DNA of 64,000 bases from Desulfovibrio sp. X2 (GCF_000422205.1 NZ_ATHV01000004.1:124001-188000); one strand, 5' to 3'. Shown: positions 1 through 11,464, counted from the stretch's first letter. Numbers and translations: made by a program. The notes: a model not told the origin generated them from the letters alone.

Positions 1-1302
1 GCCGCCCTGGAGAACAAGGGCGGCGGCCTGCTGCTCGACATCATCCAGGACCTCCTGCCCTCGCCCCTGTTCCACGCCCCCTGGGTGGGCGACGACGGCG
101 CGACGCGCCCCTCGACGCCGGACGAGCCCGTGGCGGCCTTCGTCTGCAAGACCATCGCCGACCCTTACGCGGGCCAGCTCTCCGTGCTGCGCGTGCTCTC
201 CGGCACGCTCGCCTCGGACATGAGCCTGGCCAACCCCGACCGCGACGGCAAGGAACGCTGCGGCCAGCTCCTCTACCTGAAGGGCAAGGAGACCGTGCCC
301 TGCAAGGAGCCCGTGGGCCCTGGCGGCATAGTGGCCGTGGCCAAGCTCAAGAACACCCGCACCGGTGACACGCTGTGCGACGAGAAGGCGCGCTTCGTGC
401 TCGACCGTCCGGCCGTGCCCGGCCAGCTCATCACCTACGCCCTGGCCGCGGCCGAAAAGGGCGAGGAGGACAAGGTCTTCCAGGCCGTGCAGAAGCTCCT
501 GGACGAGGACATCTCGCTTCGCCTCTTCCGCGACGAGGAGACGGGCGACATCCTGCTCTCGGGCATGGGCCAGCTGCACATCGAGACCGCCGTGGAGAAG
601 GCCAAGCGCCGCTTCAAGGTCGGCATCGTGCTGAAGACGCCCAAGGTCCCCTACCGCGAGACCATCAAGGGCAAGGCGGACGTGCAGGGCCGCCACAAGA
701 AGCAGACCGGCGGCCGCGGCCAGTTCGGCGACTGCTTCGTGCGCTTCGAGCCCAGGCCCCACGGCGGCGGCTACGAGTTCGAGGACGCCATCGTGGGCGG
801 CTCCATTCCGCGCCAGTACATCCCGGCCGTGGACAAGGGCATCCAGGAGTCGGCCGCGCGCGGCGTCCTCTCCGGCAACCCGGTGGTGGACTTCAAGGCC
901 ACGCTCTACGACGGCTCCTACCACAACGTGGACTCCTCGGAGATGGCCTTCAAGATCGCGGGCTCCCTGGCCTTCAAGAAGGCCTGCGAGATTGCGGGCA
1001 TGAAGCTGCTCGAGCCCTACATGACCGTCTCGGTCTCCGTGCCCGACCAGTACATGGGCGACATCATCGGCGACCTCTCCTCGCGCCGCGGCAAGGTGCT
1101 CGGCTCCGACTCCACCGGCGGCGTCACCGAGATCAAGGCCCACGTGCCCATGAACGAGATCCTGCGCTACGCCCCGGACCTGCGCTCCATGACCGGCGGC
1201 CAGGGCGTCTTCGCCATGGAGTTCTCGCACTACGAGGAGGCGCCGCCGCCCGTGACCGAGCGCGTGGTGGCCGAGTACCGCAAGTCGCGCGGCGAGGAGT
1301 AG
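1..1302 (+). CDS. fusA: Elongation factor G (EF-G2-like), C-terminal part
   Basis: The reading frame is open from the first base, so the GTPase domain and true start lie left of the window. The visible part covers the end of domain II, domain III (GMGQLHIETAVEK), domain IV with the GGRGQFGD stretch and the domain V signature (MGDIIGDLSSRRGKVLG). EF-G drives ribosome translocation with GTP. Wording such as HKKQTGGRGQFGDC is closer to the second, divergent EF-G class (FusA2) than to the canonical str-operon protein, and no ribosomal protein genes follow. A tetracycline-resistance ribosome-protection protein is a less likely alternative. A strong hairpin terminator lies about 45 bp after the stop. 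Confidence 0.85.
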   Translation, partial: AALENKGGGLLLDIIQDLLPSPLFHAPWVGDDGATRPSTPDEPVAAFVCKTIADPYAGQLSVLRVLSGTLASDMSLANPDRDGKERCGQLLYLKGKETVPCKEPVGPGGIVAVAKLKNTRTGDTLCDEKARFVLDRPAVPGQLITYALAAAEKGEEDKVFQAVQKLLDEDISLRLFRDEETGDILLSGMGQLHIETAVEKAKRRFKVGIVLKTPKVPYRETIKGKADVQGRHKKQTGGRGQFGDCFVRFEPRPHGGGYEFEDAIVGGSIPRQYIPAVDKGIQESAARGVLSGNPVVDFKATLYDGSYHNVDSSEMAFKIAGSLAFKKACEIAGMKLLEPYMTVSVSVPDQYMGDIIGDLSSRRGKVLGSDSTGGVTEIKAHVPMNEILRYAPDLRSMTGGQGVFAMEFSHYEEAPPPVTERVVAEYRKSRGEE

Positions 1303-1348
1303 GCAGCGACGGCGGCACGGCGGACCGCGCCGCAAGACGCATGCACGA

Positions 1349-1376
1349 GGGGCGCCCGCAGGGGCGCCCCTTTTTT
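1349..1376 (+). terminator. Rho-independent terminator of the EF-G gene
   Basis: A 9-bp perfect GC stem (1349–1357 with 1362–1370) with a 4-base loop is followed by six T residues. Confidence 0.85.
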
Positions 1377-1581
1377 CGTGGCCGCGCGGGGACGACTCGC
1401 GCGATGCGATAGGATTTCGCCTCCGACGGCGCGCCACTGGATAGGATTCATCAATAATATCCCTGCGATGTTGCCCAGCCACGCGCTTTCGGGGTAGCGT
1501 GCCCGCTTATCATTCCTAAAGCGTCGGATTAACCCGCACCCCGCGCAGGCCCGGCCCGCGCGGCCATCGCAAGGAGACCGC

Positions 1582-2598
1582 ATGCGCATCGTCCGCCTTC
1601 TTCTGGTCCTCTGCCTCGTCCTGCTCCCGGCCTATGCCCTGGCCGCGGCCAAGGGCGGCACCTTCACCGTGACCGTGAAGCCGAGCGTGCTGCCCGACTC
1701 GCACTCGGCCAGGCTCTGGCTGCCCTACCCCATGTCGAACGACGACCAGACCGTCTCCGACATGCAGGTCAGCGGCAACTACGACCGCTCGGCCGTGTAC
1801 ACGGACCCCTTCTCCGGGGCCACCTACCTCTACGCCGAATGGACGCGGCTCACGGCCAAGCCCTTCGCGGTCATGAGCTTCCACGCCGAGCCCCGCTACG
1901 CCAAGGCCACGGGCCTGAAGGACATGGGCCTGCCCGTGCCCGCGCCCATCGCCGCGCGCTACCTGGCCTCCACCGAGTGGGTGCCCGCCGACCAGTACAA
2001 GGCCCAGGCCGCGAAGATCGTCGCGGGCAAGCGCACCATCCTGGCCAAGGCCCGGGCCATCTACGACTGGACCGTGGACAACACCTTCCGCGACCCCGAC
2101 GTCCAGGGCTGCGGCCTGGCCGTCCCCGGGCGCACGCTGACCGAGATGAAGGGCGGCGGAAAGTGCGCGGACATCAGCGCCGTCTTCGTGACGCTGTGCC
2201 GCGCCGCGGGCGTGCCCGCGCGCGACGTCTACGGCCTGCGCCTGGCCTCGCCCAAGAGCGGCGACGTGACCTCCGCCTTCCACTGCTGGGCCGAGTTCTA
2301 CCTGCCGGGCACCGGCTGGGTGAAGGCCGATCCGGCCGACGTGCGCAAGATGATGCTGGTGCACGACCTGAAGCTCGGCGACAAGGACACGGCCATGTGG
2401 CGCGAGTTCTTCTGGGGCGGCGACGACCTTCTGCGCGTCACCCTGGAGAAGGGCGCGCGCGGCGTGCTCTTCAACCCGCCGCAGCAGGGCGGCCTGGTCA
2501 ACTACTTCATGTATCCCTTCGCCCAGGTGGACGGCCGGACGCTGAACTGCCTGGACGCCAAGGACTTCAGCTACACCGTGGACTTCGCGGCCGACTAG
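1582..2598 (+). CDS. Secreted transglutaminase-like cysteine protein
   Basis: A 338-residue protein with a clear Sec signal peptide (basic MRIVR, hydrophobic core, cleavage after about AYALA). A transglutaminase-core fold follows, with an apparent Cys195–His234–Asp250 triad in GGGKCADISAVF, FHCWAEFY and VKADPAD. Members of this superfamily act as proteases, peptidases or protein crosslinkers in the periplasm; the substrate cannot be told from the sequence. An AAGGAG ribosome site lies 6–7 bases before the ATG. It is a single gene: the previous gene ends in a terminator and a second terminator follows directly. Confidence 0.75.
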   Translation: MRIVRLLLVLCLVLLPAYALAAAKGGTFTVTVKPSVLPDSHSARLWLPYPMSNDDQTVSDMQVSGNYDRSAVYTDPFSGATYLYAEWTRLTAKPFAVMSFHAEPRYAKATGLKDMGLPVPAPIAARYLASTEWVPADQYKAQAAKIVAGKRTILAKARAIYDWTVDNTFRDPDVQGCGLAVPGRTLTEMKGGGKCADISAVFVTLCRAAGVPARDVYGLRLASPKSGDVTSAFHCWAEFYLPGTGWVKADPADVRKMMLVHDLKLGDKDTAMWREFFWGGDDLLRVTLEKGARGVLFNPPQQGGLVNYFMYPFAQVDGRTLNCLDAKDFSYTVDFAAD

Positions 2599-2646
2599 CG
2601 CGGCGCAACGCCCGAAGACGGCCGAAGAGGGCCGAAGACGCGAAAA

Positions 2647-2679
2647 GGGACGGGAAGCCGAGGCTTCCCGTCCCTTTTT
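2647..2679 (+). terminator. Hairpin terminator, probably bidirectional
   Basis: A 13-bp perfect stem (2647–2659 with 2662–2674) is followed by TTTTT and preceded by AAAA. It can therefore also stop the convergent minus-strand gene that ends at 2736. Confidence 0.85.
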
Positions 2680-2735
2680 CCATCCCGGGCGGACGCGACG
2701 GTTTCCCGTCACGCGCATCGCCGCGAAGCCGTCCG

Positions 2736-3068
2736 CTACTGCAGGCGACCCTTGTTGCGCATGCCCCAGTGGCCCTTGGGGATGGGCAGGCAGACGTTGC
2801 TGCCGGGCACGTCGGCGCACATGAGCAGCTCGCCGGTGCGCTCGTTGAAGATGACGCGGTCCAGGAACATGGACAGGGCGTGGGCGGGCGCCACCTGGGG
2901 GCCGCCGGGCAGGCAGCGCTCGAAGAGCGCCTGGCCCGCCGCGCGCACGATGCGCAGCGCCTCGGCCGAGATGGCGATGTCCTGGTAGTCGAGCTGGTGC
3001 AGCCCCTCCTCGGCGAGCCCGAGGGGCGGCACAAAGGGCATGGGTTCGCTTTGCAGTGTCGGAATCAT
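2736..3068 (-). CDS. Small conserved-looking protein of unknown function
   Basis: A 110-residue protein whose family I do not recognise. The start was chosen at the ATG reading MIPTLQSEPMPF because a GGGAGG ribosome site lies 6–7 bases upstream; the frame stays open further upstream without a ribosome site. There is no signal peptide or membrane segment. The C-terminal half (FNERTGELLMCADVPGSN, then PIPKGHWGMRNKG) looks structured. It lies alone between the transglutaminase gene (convergent, shared terminator) and plsC (divergent). Confidence 0.6.
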   Translation of the reverse strand: MIPTLQSEPMPFVPPLGLAEEGLHQLDYQDIAISAEALRIVRAAGQALFERCLPGGPQVAPAHALSMFLDRVIFNERTGELLMCADVPGSNVCLPIPKGHWGMRNKGRLQ

Positions 3069-3207
3069 GACGTCCTCCCGTTGCTGGAGGACCATTGAGC
3101 AACCCCCGTGCCATCCCGCCGAAGCGCTTGCCTGCCGTGTTTTCCCGAGACGCCCCTTGTTCGCGGCCGCCTTTTTCCGTACTCTCCGCCCCGAGAGGTT
3201 CTGCCGC

Positions 3208-3904
3208 ATGTTTCACAATCTGCTCATCTGGCTCGTCTTCCTGCCGGCGACGATCCTGCTCGCCCTGCTGTCGATCGTCGCCCCGTCCACCTGCGACTGG
3301 GTGCACAAGGTCTGGGGGGGGCTGGCCCTGTTCTGCTTCGGCGCGCGCGTCTCGGCCGAGCTCGACGCGCTCGAGCCGGGGAAGACCTACGTCTTCATGG
3401 CCAACCACCAGAGCCAGCTGGACATCCTGCTGCTCCTGGCCGTGCTGCACGCCCACAGCGTGCGCTTCGTGGCCAAGCAGGAGCTCTTCTCCATCCCGGT
3501 GCTCGGCTGGGCCATGAGCCGCGTGGGCCACGTGGCCATCGACCGCGGCAACAGCCTGAAGGCCATGAAGAGCCTGGACCGCGCGGCCGCGAAGGCGCGC
3601 GAAGGCATCTCCATCATCATCTTTCCCGAGGGCACCCGCGCGCCGGAAGAGCCCGAGGACCTGCAGGAATTCAAGATCGGCGGCATGATCCTGGCGCTGA
3701 AGACCGGGCTGCCCGTGGTCCCGGTGATCATCTCCGGCACGGCCCGCGTGCTGCGCAAGAAGAGCCTGCGCGTCCACCCCGGACCGGTGCGCGTGCGGGC
3801 GCTCGCGCCCATCGAGACGACGGGCCGCTACACGCTCAAGCAGCGCGAGGCCTTCCGCGACGACCTCTACCGCGTCATGAACGACGCATACCGGGAGCTT
3901 CACA

Positions 3905-3912
<8 letters not shown>
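3208..3912 (+). CDS. plsC: 1-acyl-sn-glycerol-3-phosphate acyltransferase
   Basis: Adds the second acyl chain to lysophosphatidic acid to give phosphatidic acid at the inner membrane. The 234 residues have an N-terminal membrane segment (residues 4–25), the acyltransferase HX4D motif at His67/Asp72 (NHQSQLD) and the substrate motif FPEGTR at 139–144. Length is typical of the family. The ATG (MFHNLL) is chosen because the hydrophobic N-terminus starts there; the frame runs open upstream but without family features. Its last 8 bases overlap the RNase J gene, so the two are probably co-translated. Confidence 0.9.
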
Positions 3913-5572
<1,660 letters not shown>

Positions 5573-5710
5573 CTCCGTCCGGACGCACCCTCTCTCCGGC
5601 CCGCGCGCGGGCCGGAGGAGGCGGCCGCGCGCCGCCGAAGTTGGACACGGACGGGCGCGACTGGTAGGGAAAGTCGAGCCCCCGCAACCCGAACCCGCCG
5701 AGGTCCTCCC

Positions 5711-6490
5711 ATGCGCATCCTCCGCGTCCTGCACCAGGGCAGGATATTCTACGCCTCCCTCCTCGAAGACAGCGTGGTCTGCCTGAACAAGGAGCTCGGC
5801 TACACCGACCCCATCCCCCTGCGCGACCTCTCCGTGCTGCCCGTGGTCATGCCCAGCAAGATCGTCTGCGCGGCCATCAACTACCGCGCCCACGGCGCCG
5901 AGCTCGGCCACTCCGTGCCCGAGGAGCCGCGCCTGTTCCTGAAGCCGCCCTCCGCGGTCATCGGCGCGGGCCAGGCCATCATCCTGCCCGAGGCCTCCTC
6001 GCGCGTGGACCACGAGGGCGAGCTGGCCGTGGTCGTGGGCAGGAACGCAAAAAACGTGGCCGAGGAGAACGCGGACGAGTACATCTTCGGCTACACCTGC
6101 GCCAACGACGTCACCGCCCGCGACCTGCAGCAGCGCGACCAGCTCTTCGGCCGCGCCAAGGGCTTCGACACCTTCTGCCCCATCGGCCCCTGGATCGAGA
6201 CCGAGGTGCCCGATCCGGACAACCTCGTGCTGCGCACCCTGGTCAACGAGGAGGTGCGCCAGGAAGGCAGCACCGCGGACATGATCTTCGGGCCGAGAAG
6301 GCTCCTCGCCTACGTCTCCTCGATCATGACCCTCTCCCCGGGCGACGTCATCCTCACCGGCACGCCCGAGGGCGTGGGCCCCATCAGGGACGGCGACGAG
6401 GTGCGCGTGGAGATCGAGGAGGTGGGCCTGCTCATCAACCCCGTGGTCGGCACCCCGGTCACGATCGAGGAAAAGCACACCGTGCAGTAG
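5711..6490 (+). CDS. Fumarylacetoacetate hydrolase (FAH) family protein
   Basis: A 259-residue protein with the FAH C-terminal fold. Apparent metal ligands are Glu102 and Glu104 ([11 protein letters not shown]) and Asp133 ([10 protein letters not shown]), and the family C-terminus [10 protein letters not shown] is present. FAH-family enzymes include acylpyruvate hydrolases, 2-hydroxyhepta-2,4-diene-1,7-dioate isomerases and oxaloacetate decarboxylases. The stand-alone placement gives no pathway, so the substrate stays open. The start ATG follows a CCGAGGTCC stretch 4–5 bases upstream. Confidence 0.8.
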   Translation: MRILRVLHQGRIFYASLLEDSVVCLNKELGYTDPIPLRDLSVLPVVMPSKIVCAAINYRAHGAELGHSVPEEPRLFLKPPSAVIGAGQAIILPEASSRVDHEGELAVVVGRNAKNVAEENADEYIFGYTCANDVTARDLQQRDQLFGRAKGFDTFCPIGPWIETEVPDPDNLVLRTLVNEEVRQEGSTADMIFGPRRLLAYVSSIMTLSPGDVILTGTPEGVGPIRDGDEVRVEIEEVGLLINPVVGTPVTIEEKHTVQ

Positions 6491-6502
6491 TTCTTCCGGC
6501 AC

Positions 6503-6536
6503 CCCCCGCGCGGCTCCCCCGGGCGCCGCGCGGGGG
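6503..6536 (+). terminator. Possible weak terminator hairpin after the FAH gene
   Basis: An 11-bp perfect stem (6503–6513 with 6526–6536) is followed by only two T residues, so termination would be weak. Confidence 0.4.
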
Positions 6537-6565
6537 TTGCCATCTTCGGGGAATTTGTTTAGATA
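6537..6565 (+). promoter_or_regulatory. Candidate sigma70 promoter for rpsB-tsf
   Basis: TTGCCA at 6537–6542 is spaced 16–17 bp from TTAGATA at 6559–6565, within a local AT-rich patch about 100 bp before rpsB. The -10 match is poor. Confidence 0.35.
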
Positions 6566-6663
6566 CCTCGGTTCCCAAAAACGCACACCCCGCGATCTCA
6601 GGGTTGCCCGCCGCGTCGGCGGGTCCAGGTACGGGGTGGAGGAAAAACCCAAGGAGTCTCAAG

Positions 6664-7434
<771 letters not shown>

Positions 7435-7439
7435 GTCTC

Positions 7440-8054
7440 ATGAGCATCACCGCCACCCAGGTGAAGAACCTGCGCGACAAGACCGGCGCGGGAATGATGG
7501 ATTGCAAGAAGGCCCTCGGCGAGTGCGCCGGCGACGAGGAGAAGGCCATCGCGTGGCTGCGTGAGAAGGGCATCGCCAAGGCCGCCAAGCGCGCCGGCCG
7601 TGCCGCCTCCGAGGGCATCATCGGCAGCTACATCCATACCAACGGCAAGATCGGCGTCATGGTCGAGGTCAAGTGCGAGACCGACTTCGTGGCCCGCTCG
7701 GACAAGTTCCAGGAGTTCGCCAAGAACGTGGCCATGCAGATCGCTGCCGCCGCGCCCATCTGCCTGCGCTCCGAGGAAGTGCCCGCCGACCTTCTCGCCA
7801 AGGAGAAGGAGATCTACAAGCACCAGGCCATGGCCGAGGGCAAGCCCGAGAACATCGCCGAGAAGATCGTCGATGGCCGCCTGAAGAAGTTCTACAAGGA
7901 AGTCTGCCTCCTCGATCAGCCCTTCATCAAGGACGACAAGGTCTCCATCGGTGACCTGCTGAACGAGCTGGTCGCCGTGCTGGGCGAGAACATCCAGATC
8001 GGACGCTTCGTGCGAATGGCCCTGGGTGAAGACCAGCAGGACGCCGCCGAGTAG
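7440..8054 (+). CDS. tsf: Translation elongation factor Ts
   Basis: EF-Ts exchanges GDP for GTP on EF-Tu. The N-terminal UBA-like part (TATQVKNLRDKTGAGMMDCK) and the core dimerisation motif (EVKCETDFVARSDKF) are intact. At 204 residues it is the short EF-Ts form; the E. coli protein has about 283 residues, and the second half of the core domain is reduced here. AGGAGG inside the last codons of rpsB sits 9 bases before the ATG, so translation is coupled. A strong terminator follows. Confidence 0.96.
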   Translation: MSITATQVKNLRDKTGAGMMDCKKALGECAGDEEKAIAWLREKGIAKAAKRAGRAASEGIIGSYIHTNGKIGVMVEVKCETDFVARSDKFQEFAKNVAMQIAAAAPICLRSEEVPADLLAKEKEIYKHQAMAEGKPENIAEKIVDGRLKKFYKEVCLLDQPFIKDDKVSIGDLLNELVAVLGENIQIGRFVRMALGEDQQDAAE

Positions 8055-8063
8055 CGACAACGA

Positions 8064-8090
8064 AGCGGGCCGAAAGGCCCGCTTTTTTTT
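8064..8090 (+). terminator. Terminator of the rpsB-tsf unit
   Basis: An 8-bp perfect stem (8064–8071 with 8076–8083) with a GAAA tetraloop runs into eight T residues. It separates rpsB-tsf from pyrH. Confidence 0.93.
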
Positions 8091-8189
8091 GCCCGCCCCC
8101 GCCCACCACGCCGGATTGCCTTGGCGGGGCGAAGATTGTACCACTTGAACCAGCAAACCCCGCCGGCTCCACCGGCCCGAGGATGGACC

Positions 8190-8909
8190 ATGCAATCTCT
8201 CCGCTACAAGCGCGTTCTGCTCAAGCTCTCCGGCGAAGCCCTGGCCGGCGAACAGAAGTTCGGCATCAACCCCGCCACGCTCGACGTCATCGGCCGTGAG
8301 ATCGTCGAGGTCTCCCAGATGGGCATGCAGCTCGTCCTGGTCATCGGCGGCGGCAACATCTTCCGCGGCATGTCCGAGTCCGCCGCGGGCATGGACCGCG
8401 CCTCCGCCGACTACATGGGCATGCTGGCCACCGTGCTGAACGCCCTGGCCGTGCAGGACGCCCTGGAGAAGCTCGGCGTCGAGACCCGCGTGCTCTCGGC
8501 CATCGCCATGCGCGAGGTCTGCGAGCCCTACATCCGCCGCCGCGCCGTCCGCCACCTGGAGCACGGCCGCGTGGTCATCTGCGCCGCGGGCACCGGCAAC
8601 CCCTATTTCACCACCGATACCGCCGCCGCCCTGCGCGCCGCGGAGCTCAAGTGCCAGGCCATCCTCAAGGCCACCAAGGTCAGCGGAGTCTACGACAAGG
8701 ATCCCATGAAGCACGACGACGCCGTCATGTTCCAGAAGATCACCTACCTCCAGACCCTGGAGCGGCGCCTCAAGGTCATGGACTCGACCGCCATCTCCCT
8801 GGCAATGGACAACAACCTGCCCATCGTCGTATTCAACCTCTTCCAGACCGGGAACATACGCAAGGTCGCCCTCGGCGAGGACATCGGAACGACGGTTACA
8901 GGAGGCTAA
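8190..8909 (+). CDS. pyrH: Uridylate kinase
   Basis: Phosphorylates UMP to UDP in pyrimidine nucleotide synthesis. The 239 residues show the bacterial UMP-kinase pattern: [13 protein letters not shown] at the N-terminus, [10 protein letters not shown], the [16 protein letters not shown] loop and the VSGVYDKDP stretch. The ATG at MQSLRYKR is chosen because it has a GAGGA ribosome site and matches family length. It heads a tight pyrH–frr–uppS run (5-bp gaps) and needs its own promoter because a terminator lies just upstream. TTGCCT at 8116–8121 is a possible -35 but I see no convincing -10. Confidence 0.96.
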   Translation: MQSLRYKRVLLKLSGEALAGEQKFGINPATLDVIGREIVEVSQMGMQLVLVIGGGNIFRGMSESAAGMDRASADYMGMLATVLNALAVQDALEKLGVETRVLSAIAMREVCEPYIRRRAVRHLEHGRVVICAAGTGNPYFTTDTAAALRAAELKCQAILKATKVSGVYDKDPMKHDDAVMFQKITYLQTLERRLKVMDSTAISLAMDNNLPIVVFNLFQTGNIRKVALGEDIGTTVTGG

Positions 8910-8913
8910 CGTC

Positions 8914-9468
8914 ATGCAATCCGTGCTCAAGGACTCCGAAGACAAGATGAACAAGGCCGTGGAGAACCTCAAGCGGGAGTTCGGCAGGCTGCGCACCGGC
9001 CGCGCCTCCACCGCCCTGGTCGAGAACATCAAGGTCGACTACTACGGCACCCCCACCCCGCTGCCGCAGATATCCTCCATCGCAGTCCCGGATTCGCGGA
9101 GCATCACCATCCAGCCCTGGGACCGCAACGCCTTCTCCCTCATCGACAAGGCCATCCAGACCTCCGACCTCGGCCTGTCCGCGGTCAACGACGGCAAGGT
9201 CCTGCGCATCAACATCCCGCCCCTCACCGAGGAGCGCCGCAAGGAACTCGTCAAGCTGGCCAAGAAGTACACCGAGGAGACCAAGGTCGCCGTGCGCAAC
9301 ATCCGCCGCGACGGCAACGAGACCCTGAAGAAGAAGGAAAAGGACAAGGACATCACCCAGGACGACCTGCACAAGGGGCAGGACGAGATCCAGAAGCTGA
9401 CCGACGGCTACATCAAGAAGGCCGAGCAGGTCCTGGGCGACAAAGAAAAAGAGATCATGGAGATCTAG
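8914..9468 (+). CDS. frr: Ribosome recycling factor
   Basis: Splits post-termination ribosomes together with EF-G. The 184 residues match the family length, with [11 protein letters not shown] near residue 25, [15 protein letters not shown], and the conserved C-terminal helix ([13 protein letters not shown] … [14 protein letters not shown]). ACAGGAGG lies 6–7 bases before the ATG. It sits 4 bp after pyrH and 5 bp before uppS, in the standard bacterial order. Confidence 0.97.
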   Translation: MQSVLKDSEDKMNKAVENLKREFGRLRTGRASTALVENIKVDYYGTPTPLPQISSIAVPDSRSITIQPWDRNAFSLIDKAIQTSDLGLSAVNDGKVLRINIPPLTEERRKELVKLAKKYTEETKVAVRNIRRDGNETLKKKEKDKDITQDDLHKGQDEIQKLTDGYIKKAEQVLGDKEKEIMEI

Positions 9469-9473
9469 GCTCC

Positions 9474-10235
9474 ATGTCGCCTTCCCAAGGCACGCTGCTG
9501 CCGCAACACCTCGCCATCATCATGGACGGCAACGGCCGCTGGGCGAAAGCCCGCGGCCTGCCGCGCAGCGAGGGGCACCGCGCGGGCACCGAGGCCGCAA
9601 AGGCCGTCATCACCCGCTGCCGCGAGCTCGGCGTGCGCCACCTCACCCTCTACACCTTCTCCAGCGAGAACTGGGCCCGCCCCCAGGACGAGGTCGGCTT
9701 CCTCTTCAAGCTGCTCACCGAGTTCCTGACGCGCGAGCTGCCCAACCTCATGTCCCAGTCCATCCGCCTGCTCGTGCTCGGCGAGATGCAGGCCCTGCCC
9801 TTCGCCGCGCGCCAGATCCTGAACCACGCCGTACGCAAGAGCGCTGGCAACTCCGAGATGATCCTGAACCTCGCCCTCAACTACGGCGGCCGCGCCGAGA
9901 TAGTGCGCGCCGCCCGCCGCTGCGTGGAGGAAGGGCTCCCCGCCGACGAGATCACCGAGGAGGCCCTGGCGCAACGCCTCTACACCGTGGGCCAGCCCGA
10001 CCCGGACCTCGTCATCCGCACCTCCGGCGAACTCAGGCTCTCCAACTACCTCCTCTTCCAGGCCGCCTACAGCGAACTCTACTTCACCGACACGCTGTGG
10101 CCCGACTTCTCCCCCGCCGAACTCGACAAGGCCCTGGCCGACTACGCCACCCGCCAGCGCCGCTTCGGCGGAATCGAGGGCTCCGCCGGGAACTCGGACG
10201 AAACGCTGCCCGGCTCCTCCGCAAGCAAGCCCTGA
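9474..10235 (+). CDS. uppS: Isoprenyl (undecaprenyl) diphosphate synthase
   Basis: A cis-prenyltransferase that extends farnesyl diphosphate with IPP to make the C55 lipid carrier for cell-wall and surface glycan synthesis. The 253 residues show HLAIIMDGNGRWAK (catalytic Asp18), the TLYTFSSENWARP substrate loop and the family C-terminal motif RTSGELRLSNYLLFQ, followed by the ELYF-W-DF block. In most relatives cdsA follows directly. Here the next gene is a cysteine hydrolase and cdsA lies about 27 kb away. Confidence 0.95.
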   Translation: MSPSQGTLLPQHLAIIMDGNGRWAKARGLPRSEGHRAGTEAAKAVITRCRELGVRHLTLYTFSSENWARPQDEVGFLFKLLTEFLTRELPNLMSQSIRLLVLGEMQALPFAARQILNHAVRKSAGNSEMILNLALNYGGRAEIVRAARRCVEEGLPADEITEEALAQRLYTVGQPDPDLVIRTSGELRLSNYLLFQAAYSELYFTDTLWPDFSPAELDKALADYATRQRRFGGIEGSAGNSDETLPGSSASKP

Positions 10236-10295
10236 TCCCCCGCCGCCTTCCCCTCTCGTAGACACGGCCGCCCCTTCCGGCCTATCCTCCAGGCC

Positions 10296-10895
10296 ATGAA
10301 CGCACAGCAGAAATCCCTGCCCCAGGCCGTGGCCCTGGCCATCGTGGACATGCAGAACGACTTCGTGCTGCCCGGCGCGCCCGCCTGCGTGGCCGGAGCC
10401 GAGGCCACCGTGCCCACGCTGGTCCGCCTCCTGGCCCTGGCCCGCGCCCGCGCATGGCCCGTCGTCCACGTCCACCGCCTGCACAGGCCGGACGGCAGCG
10501 ACGCGGAAATCCCCCGCCGCCACCTCTTCAGCCAGGGGACCGGCATCTGCGTCACCGGCAGCAAGGGCGCCGAGATCATCCCCGCCCTCGCCCCCCTGCC
10601 CGGCGAATACCTGCTGCCCAAGACCCGCTACAGCGCCTTCCTGGACACCCCGCTCGACGCCCTGCTGCGCCGCCTGAACGTGCGCACCCTCCTCGTCGGC
10701 GGCACCCAGTACCCCAACTGCATCCGCGCCACCGCCACCGACGCCATGGCCCGCGACTACCACACCATCGTCGTCACCGACGCCTGCTCCGCCCAGGCCC
10801 CAGACGTCGCCCAGGCCAACGTCCGCGACATGCTCGCCATGGGCATCGACTGCATCCCCCTGGACGACCTCGAACGGCTCGCCGAGGCCGAATAG
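10296..10895 (+). CDS. Isochorismatase/nicotinamidase-family cysteine hydrolase
   Basis: A 199-residue protein with the superfamily catalytic set: Asp in IVDMQNDF (about residue 19), Lys in LPKTRYSAF and Cys in GTQYPNCIRATATDAMARDY. The family hydrolyses amides such as nicotinamide or N-carbamoyl compounds, or the vinyl ether of isochorismate; the exact substrate cannot be assigned. The gene begins 60 bp after uppS in the same direction and could be read from that operon. Its stop codon touches the first base of a repeated intergenic hairpin element. Confidence 0.78.
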   Translation: MNAQQKSLPQAVALAIVDMQNDFVLPGAPACVAGAEATVPTLVRLLALARARAWPVVHVHRLHRPDGSDAEIPRRHLFSQGTGICVTGSKGAEIIPALAPLPGEYLLPKTRYSAFLDTPLDALLRRLNVRTLLVGGTQYPNCIRATATDAMARDYHTIVVTDACSAQAPDVAQANVRDMLAMGIDCIPLDDLERLAEAE

Positions 10896-11016
10896 CCTCC
10901 GGCGGCCAGGGCGGGGGCTGCGCGCCCCCGCCCTGGACCCACCCCGCGCGAGGCGCTGCCTCGACTCCTGCGCGCACGGCGCCCGGTCAGGCCGGGCAAA
11001 CGAAACCTGGGCGTGG
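10895..11016. repeat. GCCTCCGGCGGCCAG-type intergenic repeat, copy A
   Basis: Starts with the 15-mer at 10895–10909 and contains a perfect 13-bp hairpin (10906–10918 with 10924–10936, 5-base loop). A second element with the same start, the same architecture, the shared GCGAGGC…GCCTCGA stretch and the same CCTGGGCGTG end occurs at 58696–58814. The hairpin stem differs between copies but remains paired. Confidence 0.7.
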
Positions 11017-11134
11017 CAAGCCCCAGGAATGAGTGTGCCCGTGGACCGACAGCTTGTCGTGAGCCTCTTCCCTCTCCTTTGCCGAGAGCCTTCAGGGGCG
11101 CTTGCGGGCATGGATGCTGGCAAAGGAGATGGTG

Positions 11135-11190
11135 CGGGCCGGATTTTTCTTCTCCCGCCGGAAACGGCGGGAGAAGAAAAATCCGGCCCG
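11135..11190. repeat. Perfect 26-bp hairpin with GAAA loop
   Basis: The arms 11135–11160 and 11165–11190 are exact reverse complements over 26 bp, with only GAAA between them. Each arm carries an internal T5 or A5 tract. The nearest genes are the cysteine hydrolase upstream and the 3' end of mop on the other strand. It could act as a bidirectional terminator or a REP-like element. Confidence 0.75.
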
Positions 11191-11295
11191 ATCTTCACGG
11201 CCATTCCACGGCGCTCGACCGCCCTGCTCCATCCGTGCCCCTCCACGCCCGGACCGCCCATGTCCATTGCCCGGCGTATCGCGGGCGAAGGGGGG

Positions 11296-11464
11296 GCAAG
11301 GGCCAGTGGCCCTTGCGAGGGTGGGTGCAGGGAGGGGCGAGGAGCCCCTTCCTGCCGGGGAGGGTCAAGGGAGGGCGAGGAGCCCTCCCTTGCAGCGGAA
11401 TCCCGAGGGGGGCCCCCTCCCCCAAAATGCGTGGGGTGGGCACGCTTTCGCGCGCCCACCCCAC
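11296..11464. repeat. Cluster of short perfect hairpins downstream of mop
   Basis: Successive inverted repeats: 11296–11305 with 11307–11316 (10 bp); 11366–11376 with 11382–11392 (11 bp); 11431–11441 with 11454–11464 (11 bp). A further stem around 11333–11349 shares the GAGGA loop of the second. They fill the gap between the convergent cysteine hydrolase and mop genes and may end mop transcription. No gene is seen in 10896–11504. Confidence 0.55.

Noticed and set aside
1-1302. Tetracycline-resistance ribosome-protection protein
   Set aside because: Domain IV and V wording matches EF-G/EF-G2, with no sign of a resistance context; the N-terminal GTPase is missing from the window so the choice is not final.
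5595-5617. Terminator after the RNase J gene
   Set aside because: The GC palindrome has no following T-run.
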